Source: Trileptium ribeirensis
Lineage: Eukaryota > Nematoda > Enoplea > Enoplida > Thoracostomopsidae
Direction of reading: 5' to 3'
DNA: 64,000 nucleotides
Assembly: GCA_030248225.1 (NCBI GenBank)
Contig: JASANE010004011.1
Span: forward strand, 1-64,000
Position numbers and translations under genes: made by a program. The notes under the pieces are model-generated. The model ran no database searches. It was not told the origin of the DNA and saw only the letters and a list, made by a program, of their open reading frames with translations. Position 1 is the stretch's first letter; each line of letters opens with the position of its first letter. Shown in pieces: positions 57,253-64,000 of this stretch.

Positions 57253-59684
57253 TGTTTTTGTGATTTAAACAACACAATTAACCTAGCAAAGATACCGCAA
57301 TCATTTTTAAGATTTTCGCTGGAATCCATGAAATAACATATATATTGTTTTGCCGCTGGTTACATCGTGGTCATGATAATAATGTGCTTGTCGTTTGATT
57401 TTGTAAACGAATGCATTGCAGCCGCACGATGATTACTTATTTAACCTGCTATAACTAGGCAAAGGCATCACGAAATAAATCAATACCCGTGTACCGGGAT
57501 ATCCGGGTACCCGGCTCGACTAAATTACCCGGTAACCCGACACTAACTTTGCAAGTTCTCGAGAGCCGCCGCTTCATTTCATATTTGCTGTATCTGCGAC
57601 GTAGAAATTAAGCACCAAAGCTAAAATGATGTGAAGAACCACCATAGGTCAAATGTTTGGTTCCGATTTAGCTATAAATGATATTTAGAAAGTAGAAAGG
57701 TTAAAGGGCACATTATATCACTGGACCGATTAAGGCACAGCCACATCCAGCCGTTCATAAAATAAAAAAATATCCAGTGTTTCAGTTATATACTAACTTT
57801 ACGCCGACATGCTACTATGCATGAGTTTGGTTTTTTAGCTGTGGTGACTGTAATAACTAGGTAATGAGCAGTAATCCAAAATTTAATCTAAGCAAATCCA
57901 GGATCCATCTTTGCATGCAGGAAACCAACCTATAATCTTGCCTTTAAACCAGGGACAATAAATATACAAGCAACAATGGATTTAGAAATAAAGACGTAAA
58001 TATTTTCAATTTTGATAACAAAACTCATGAATGGCGCACATAATTCCAGAGCAATAGTGGCCATTACCATAGAAATCCATTGTCATATTGTTACCCTTAA
58101 ACAAGCAAACTTGAAAAGCGTTACGTTAATTGGTTTAAATCATATTTAGGTCAAATGGCATCCAGTGTTGGCGGCCGGACACCTGACAACGACAAAGTCT
58201 TAGAGATATCTTGAGCTTATATAACTACAACAGCTCAGATTTAATTTCGGGATCAGAATATTGATAAAAATATAGCATTTTTCTATGCTTCTGAGAGTTA
58301 AATTGGAATTTAAGCTTTCTCGTGCATGAATATTCTAACTCGTTCGCGACGTTATTTATAGCTGTCAGAATATGTCTTCATGCTAAGTTCCAATTGTCAG
58401 GAATGCTTGCACGCTTCTTTACTGTTATGGCGCAATAAACAATTCGCTCAATTTTTATCACTTGATTTTGGAAGCCCTCTGCACACTTTAGAGCTGAGAA
58501 AGGGTCACATTTGATCGAGTTGGCTTGGCTCGACTCAAATTTTACCTGGTTCTGCTCGGGCTGACTGAGTCGGAAGTCGGCTCGGTTTGAAACTTTGAAG
58601 TTCCGGCTGAGCCCGATTCGTTGCCAGTTTGTCCTATGTCACGTCGGATCGAAAAGCTCGAAACTTGAAAACTGGATATGTCGGACGTGGATACAATAAT
58701 AGATGTAATCTAAAATACATGACATCCTTAGTTTGTCAGTGAGGTCATTAACTTTCGCAACAAATTAAGTTACACGTGCAAAACACTTTAGGTTCAGTGG
58801 GTGCCAAGCTACAAAATGGTGAGCAAAACAATGGATCATAGTATATACTGAATACTACGGTTGGATGGCAAAGTCTGATATCAGGTAAGAAGAGCCGATG
58901 ATATAATAGGCTCACTAAAGGGTATGATAATGTTCAGGTTTGATGGATTGGTGCCCGCGGTACGTCTAGGGCGATGTCATAAATATGTGCTACGCAACCA
59001 TGTTTTTGTACTACTGACCTAGACTTCGGCCATATTTCTGGAACGCAAAAGCCACACCGCACCCATGTTATTCCAACCCCATCTTACATTGTTTAAATCC
59101 GATTTAATGTATAAGCTATTTATACAGATTGTTCATTATGTTTTAGACTTTGACAAAATGTTGCAATTTGCAGACATCTAGTGGCCAATCCAGTTACCTT
59201 TAGGATGGATATAACATTACAAAAGATGTATTTTCAGAGTTCGGGCATGAGTTCGTTTACTTTCTTGTTACTTATTTGCTCAGATTCGCCCATAAGTTCT
59301 AGAACTTAAACATTTATAGTTAGCTATTATTTTTGTTTTATTTTTTTTGCGATGCAAACTAAATTTGGTAAATACCCGGGTCTCTACTTATATCTACATG
59401 CGTCCAGGACACATACCTGTGAACGGTAGCTTTTAATCTATATAATTAATATAAATTCGTCATTGTCCTTATTAGGAGAATCATTGAAATTCCAGGTGTT
59501 CAAAATAGGAACCTGTACTTGCGAATCATATTATGTATGTCTATAGATTGCGCACTTCTTCTTCGCTAATCTTGCTTTAGTGTTAGCTATGTTTCCTAAA
59601 GTTAGAAAGGCATTTATTTTTTCAGTAATGCGGCGAAATATATTTGCATCTCCTGTTTGCATAACCCTATCGTGCGACGAAATA
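57253..59684. other. Intergenic stretch upstream of UGT gene 2
   Basis: AT-rich. A patch of cccgg/ccgggta words at 57,488-57,540 and a GGCTCGG-rich patch at 58,510-58,630 are decayed simple repeats. No gene or clear TATA box supported. Confidence 0.45.
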
Positions 59685-59925
59685 GTTTGTGTACGTTTGA
59701 CAAACCCAAGCTGGCACATTGGATCGAACGAAGGACATCAAGATGAAAGTTTCGTGTCCAAACGATTGAGCGACCGGGGAGCTCTTGCTTGGTTCTTTAA
59801 GAAACCTAACAACGTGAGCGAACAACAATGCACATGCAAACATTCGCCATACTGTGTAAACACAACGGCTCACAATGCGCTTTAGGTCCATTTGTATCCA
59901 GTAGGCACGAAAGGAATAACGAAAA
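59685..59925 (-). mobile_element. tRNA-derived SINE, copy 3
   Basis: On the minus strand it gives ggatacaaatggaccta, gcgcattgtgagccgttgtg, gttgttcgctcacgttgtta, ggtttcttaaagaacc, aagcaagagctccccggtcg and tgggtttgtcaaacgtaca, matching copy 1 segment by segment. Open frames across it on both strands are by-products of the repeat. Confidence 0.62.
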
Positions 59926-60149
59926 TGTTGTAGTATCCTCTTTTGGACCGGAATTATCAACTCAACCATTTTAAAATCAATTTAGGAATAAGTTAAGTCA
60001 TCCTAACGCCACTGTCTAATTTTAACCAGCCTAAACTAAGAATAAAGAAGAGTCTGTTATGTTCCGGGATGTATATGCCGGTAAATGTTAAAAAAATAAA
60101 AACTCAGCCCTTGGAGCCCATACAGAAATTAAATTTAGAGGATGCATTT

Positions 60150-60510
60150 ATGGCACGTCCATCAAATATGCTCAAGGTCCAAAGTTCCAGTGGGGTAGCC
60201 CGGTCCTCGGAGGAGGCCTTCTGCATCCCAGAGGTTTTGGGCGGTGGACAGAGGAGAATGTGTGGGGTCCTCTACGTCGCGAAAAGTACCTATATATGCG
60301 GTACCTACGGCGCACCCTTGCGGAGGAAGGTGAGGTGACCTGTGAGGGGCGGTGTTAGCCCGGGCCCTGAAGAGGCGGGGTCTGGGCCCCCGGGGTGTAG
60401 TTTCTCCACCCCCATATGAGCATGTCTGACAGTGAGTTAACAGTGAAATGCAATCTACTGAAAGCTGTAAACGATGTTGTAACCTGTTACAGCACTGCGG
60501 TAGCAACATA
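60150..60510 (+). repeat. G/C-rich degenerate segment, possible retroelement remnant
   Basis: It stands out by composition. The motif gtagtttct..acccc...atatgagcatgt at 60,396 recurs in diverged form at 62,466-62,512. One plus frame is open for long stretches on either side of two stops (…GSPVLGGGLLHPRGFG…, …RRTLAEEGEV…, …SELTVKCNLLKAVNDVV…), which could be a decayed coding sequence. Family not recognised. Confidence 0.35.
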
Positions 60511-60896
60511 AAGTAGTGCGAAACCTTGCGTAAAAGCCTAGATTTTCAACAAGTCAAACGTTTTAATCGCCGCTGCGCTAATTTTAGGGATATAGTGTAT
60601 TGTTAGTCTAATAATCAACAAATTTACTTTACACATAAGAAATAAAACAATTTTCAAACATTGTGCTTAATTTATCACATATATTTACTATATTGGCGTA
60701 AGTAAATGCTTTCAATTTCGTGCATCAGTAATCAGTAGCTCTTAAATGTTTGACATGTTAGACTTCGATAATACACAATTGTAAGACACACAGAGAGTAG
60801 CTGTGATGGTCTTATAGTATTACTGGAACGGCGCAAGCGCATTCAGATGTTTGTGCATGGCTGTGAATTCTAATGTATAAGAGTATTAATTTCTAA

Positions 60897-61270
60897 CAGG
60901 ATTGGGTGTTTCGCTCCAAGTGTACCAAATATATATACTTTTCTATGTAATCGGGAGAAGTAGTCCCAAGACCGCTTGGACTGATCAAGAGCTATTGGCT
61001 CCATAGTTTATAATTTGTCGTTGGACTGGGTGTTTTACAGCAAGTGCACGATACACTTTTCTATGTGATAGGGAAAGAAAGAGTCTCACGACTATTTCTT
61101 GATAAATATGAACCAAACAAGCTCTATTGGCTCCAGAATATATAATTTCTTGTTGGACTGGGTGTTTTACACCAAGTGCGCAAAATTACCTTTCCATTTA
61201 ATGGGGAAAGGAAGTTGCAGGACCATTCCTCGATAAATATGTCTACAAGCGCCATTGGCACCTACCGATA
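60897..61270 (+). repeat. Three-unit tandem repeat of about 125 bp
   Basis: Units start at about 60,897, 61,022 and 61,151 with gga[t/c]tgggtgttt and share caagtg, cttttc.at.taat.ggg, a.gaccat/ctt and agc.attggctcc. They are diverged by substitutions and small indels. Confidence 0.8.
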
Positions 61271-61924
61271 AATACGATAGGCGTACGTTATGATTTTCGT
61301 GACTAAGCACTAATATTATTAGATTGATAACGCATTAGTTGTATAAAACAGCTTAAACGATATGCAGACAATTTTGTTTTCCAGCCTTATAATAAATGTT
61401 CATGCTGATTACTCACGTAAAAATAAATCTAGCTACTGAAGCGATTATTGTCATGCAGTAATCGCTGAATTTTTATGAATTCGCCTTCCCAAATTCCGAA
61501 AGCATTTGCAGTCAACGAATAGAACGACATATTCATACAGGGCCGCAACAGCGAGAAGAAAAGGTTTGGAACCACGCATAAAAATCGAAGGATACCATGA
61601 TACATTTGTGTAGGTACACGTGTAAATTAGCTGTTGAAAATTGTCGATATGAATAGTTTATTGTGAAGCCGTCCTACTGACGCCTCGATGTTCCACAATG
61701 TAGCCATAGGCGGATTCAGTGGTAGATTACTAGCAATAGTTTTTTAAAAGATACCAAAACATATCCCAGCATGTCCAAAACCTCCCCGGTGACAGTTCTT
61801 GGATTGCAAGAAATATGCGCCTCCGTATCTGTTTATTGGATCCGCCACATAATGCAGTATATATCTGGAAACGGGTGTATGCGTCTTGCATAAGACATTT
61901 AATATATGCATTACGTATGCCTAG

Positions 61925-62236
61925 CTAGGAACATATACTGCAGCAGGCGCAAATTGCAATGCAACAAAAGCACATGCACGGTATGCACGTTAAAACAGCG
62001 AGTGTAATAATTGTTGCAACAATATAGTTGTACAAAGCGCTTGGCAAGCCGTGATAACTTGTTTTTTCGGCAAAATGAACGTCGATATTTTCGGTGAACA
62101 CAAAATACGTCATCGAAGGATTAAAATTTGGACGACCATTCATATCGAATTGGTAAACAATCTCCTTGTGGAGTCCGCTTACGAAGGTAACCTGAAAAAT
62201 GTTAATAATACGTGAGTCCACTTTATATGTGTACAC
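61925..62236 (-). CDS. Terminal exon of an unidentified membrane protein with Cys-rich tail
   Basis: Minus-strand open frame ending at TAG (61,925). Two acceptors are possible: tttttcag before 62,191 (starting VTFVSGLHKEIVYQF) or aatccag before 62,236 (starting VYTYKVDSRIINIFQ). The product has an extracellular-looking stretch (NGRPNFNPSMTYFVFTENID), then one transmembrane helix (ALYNYIVATIITLAVLTC) and a short tail with a dense Cys cluster (CMCFCCIAICACCSICS), likely lipid-modified or membrane-buried. Upstream exons should lie at higher coordinates but none could be joined in phase. Family not recognised. Confidence 0.55.
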   Translation of the reverse strand: MYTYKVDSRIINIFQVTFVSGLHKEIVYQFDMNGRPNFNPSMTYFVFTENIDVHFAEKTSYHGLPSALYNYIVATIITLAVLTCIPCMCFCCIAICACCSICS

Positions 62237-63692
62237 CTGGATTGTTCTTTTGTCAAGTCAATTCACTCTTGTAACATTGATGAACGAGAACAAATCACGA
62301 TTTTCTCTTCATGTACGCGTACACAATTTGCGATGTCGCAACGCGTAGACGCTGTTCGTGATCTTAATTTTTCGTTTTAGCATCGCATTTTGCTGAAAGC
62401 GTACTAGTGAAAACGCTATCACCAAACAAATTGCCTCGCAGGAGCGGATTGGCAACGTCTCGAGGTAGTTTCTAGCCCCAGAGGTGATAATCCCCCTTCA
62501 AATATGAGCATGTATGCTGTACAAATGTAAAAATTCTAAATCAAGTTAGGCAGCGCTCCTGGTCAAATAACCTAACAGGTCAGATACTCTTAGTTCCCTA
62601 CGAAAACACTGAAATTTCAGTATTTTTACCTTTCACAATTTTACTAATGGAAATTGCCAAGAAGGAGGGTACTTCAAAAGACCAGATAAATCCCTGTATA
62701 ATCGTACTAGTAACACGCACCAACATTTGAGTAAGGCGCAAGACATTGCACATACATAAAATAAAATACCACAGTTGACTGACTTTGTTGTAGAAAAATG
62801 CCGAGACAGCCAAGTCGGTGTGCATGTGAGGACTGAGGCAATATTATTGTGTTGTACGATGACAACTCAGAAATCAGAATCGATTATCCAGGATCGCCGC
62901 CGATAACTAGATTCATTATATAATAATATTTTGTGATGACAAAACAAATTTGATTTGTTGCAATTGAGTTACAATTTGAATGAATTTCAAACACGGGAAA
63001 GTATTAGATAATAATTGAAAATTGGAAAATTGCTCGTCTACTCTTACCGTAGCCTGGTATTAAGTGAGAAAACGGAAGCTCTTCATGCAAAACCTGGTAT
63101 TGGTTGACGCGTGTTAACGCGTACTGCCCCGTGTCGCTAAATATCGATATATAATGAAGATATAGTCGATTTAGCGAATTTTCAAAACTTATTTGAGAAT
63201 ATTATGAATTTAACTTATAATTTTGACTTTATACTATTTGAGTAGCGATGTTTTTGCTGACTATTTTTCATGTGCTAGCAGGAATGGATGGCAAAGGTGG
63301 TTTTACATTTTAGATTATCTTTAGGATTCTGTAGTTGTGCTCTTCGGTCGCAGACAAATAGCCGATAACGGAGTAGCACATATGCTAAACTTATTTAGCT
63401 TAAACAAAGGGATTGCACTATATCTAAGGTTGTCGTTTCATAGTTGGGTGCATAAGTATTGCGCACAGTCGCAAATGTACTAAATTAACTAGCAATTTGT
63501 AGGTTGTCTGGTTGATGTCATACATATGTCGTGTGTTATGTTATTATGTTTACTCGATACTGTTTTAGGTTAAAACCTAATTTTTTATATACCGTGAAAT
63601 AAATATATACCGTCCATCTGGAATTGCTGCTAATACATTTCGATTTCACGTCGATCGCGTTGTCCCTCAAAAATCTTATATATGGTCCATCG
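62237..63692. other. Stretch between the Cys-rich exon and the possible secreted-protein exon
   Basis: AT-rich. Probably includes introns or upstream sequence of the minus-strand gene. A hydrophobic minus-strand frame at 62,598-62,825 may hold an exon, but no donor/acceptor combination fits the phase of 62,191. Nothing else seen. Confidence 0.35.
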
Positions 63693-63781
63693 ATGAACTT
63701 TCAACTAGTTTCAACCGTTGTGTCGTGTGTCGGTATTGTTCCCGTTTTGTATAATTGTCGTCAAGGTTGTGAAGCTCAACG
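63693..63781 (+). CDS. Possible first exon encoding a signal-peptide-like N-terminus
   Basis: ATG at 63,693 opens MNFQLVSTVVSCVGIVPVLY, a hydrophobic start, then NCRQGCEAQ, and meets a strong donor CG|gtgagtaa in phase 2. It could start a secreted or membrane protein continuing beyond the window. Short and unsupported by homology. Confidence 0.3.
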
Positions 63782-63783
63782 GT

Positions 63784-64000
63784 GAGTAAAAATGTAATTT
63801 TTAGAAACTTTCAACCAGGATTTGGTGCAAAAAGGGGCCAAACGTTTTAAAACAATTTCTGTCTGTATTTGATTGAGTTATAGGGCCAAAAAGTAAATTC
63901 TACCTGGATTAGACAGAATTTTTTGCTACGTTAAGGTTTACAAAGATATAGCGTAACATTTGGTCGTTTGCTCTCGTAAGGTGTAATTCAATATGCCATA
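63784..64000 (+). other. Right edge of the window
   Basis: If the 63,693 exon is real this is its first intron. AT-rich, no acceptor followed by a recognisable coding stretch. Confidence 0.3.

Noticed and set aside
62598..62825. A hydrophobic minus-strand frame as an upstream exon of the Cys-rich membrane gene.
   Set aside because: The best exon (acceptor attatacag, donor gtaaaa) ends in phase 1, which does not join either acceptor of the downstream exon.

Overview
The window is animal nuclear DNA. Genes are split by GT-AG spliceosomal introns, most unique sequence is AT-rich, and a large share is transposon-derived. The protein content (a CHD1L/ALC1 remodeler and two paralogous membrane UDP-glycosyltransferases with unusual signatures) suggests an invertebrate, most likely a repeat-rich nematode. 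That assignment is inference; no diagnostic rRNA or mitochondrial sequence is present.

Layout: (1) 1-2,920 is a head-to-tail array of non-autonomous rolling-circle (Helentron/HINE-like) elements. (2) 3,050-20,549 (+) holds the last 12 exons of a CHD1L/ALC1-type chromatin remodeler; its 5' part lies left of the window. All exon phases join, giving helicase C-terminal lobe, linker, macro domain and, unexpectedly, a C-terminal BRCT domain. Its introns carry a solo Helentron, a Tc1/mariner-type MITE, other MITEs and a 1.1-kb foldback. (3) 22,338-33,852 holds two large G+C-richer repeats of one family (about 4.8 and 6.5 kb), with an LTR-like core promoter in the first and a 34-bp minisatellite in the second. 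(4) 34-39 kb has small tandem arrays, a purine-rich array, a tRNA-derived SINE and a second palindrome-studded MITE. (5) 39,120-44,318 (+) is a complete two-exon UDP-glycosyltransferase (UGT). (6) 45,541-46,010 has a 299-bp tandem duplication carrying two tRNA-like genes. (7) 47,092-50,990 is a third large-repeat copy, inverted, with an exact 5-bp target duplication. (8) 51.2-51.8 kb (-) is the decayed 3' end of a CR1/jockey-like LINE. (9) 54,288-57,252 (-) is a second complete two-exon UGT, convergent with the first. (10) 57.3-64 kb is mostly intergenic, with a SINE, a 125-bp tandem array, a terminal exon for a Cys-rich membrane protein (-) and a possible first exon of a secreted protein (+).

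How the genes relate: the two UGTs are paralogs with the same intron position and phase; they would conjugate lipophilic molecules in the ER. The CHD1L-like protein would act in poly(ADP-ribose)-guided chromatin remodelling during DNA repair. The best candidate for something not described before is the fusion of a BRCT domain to this remodeler.
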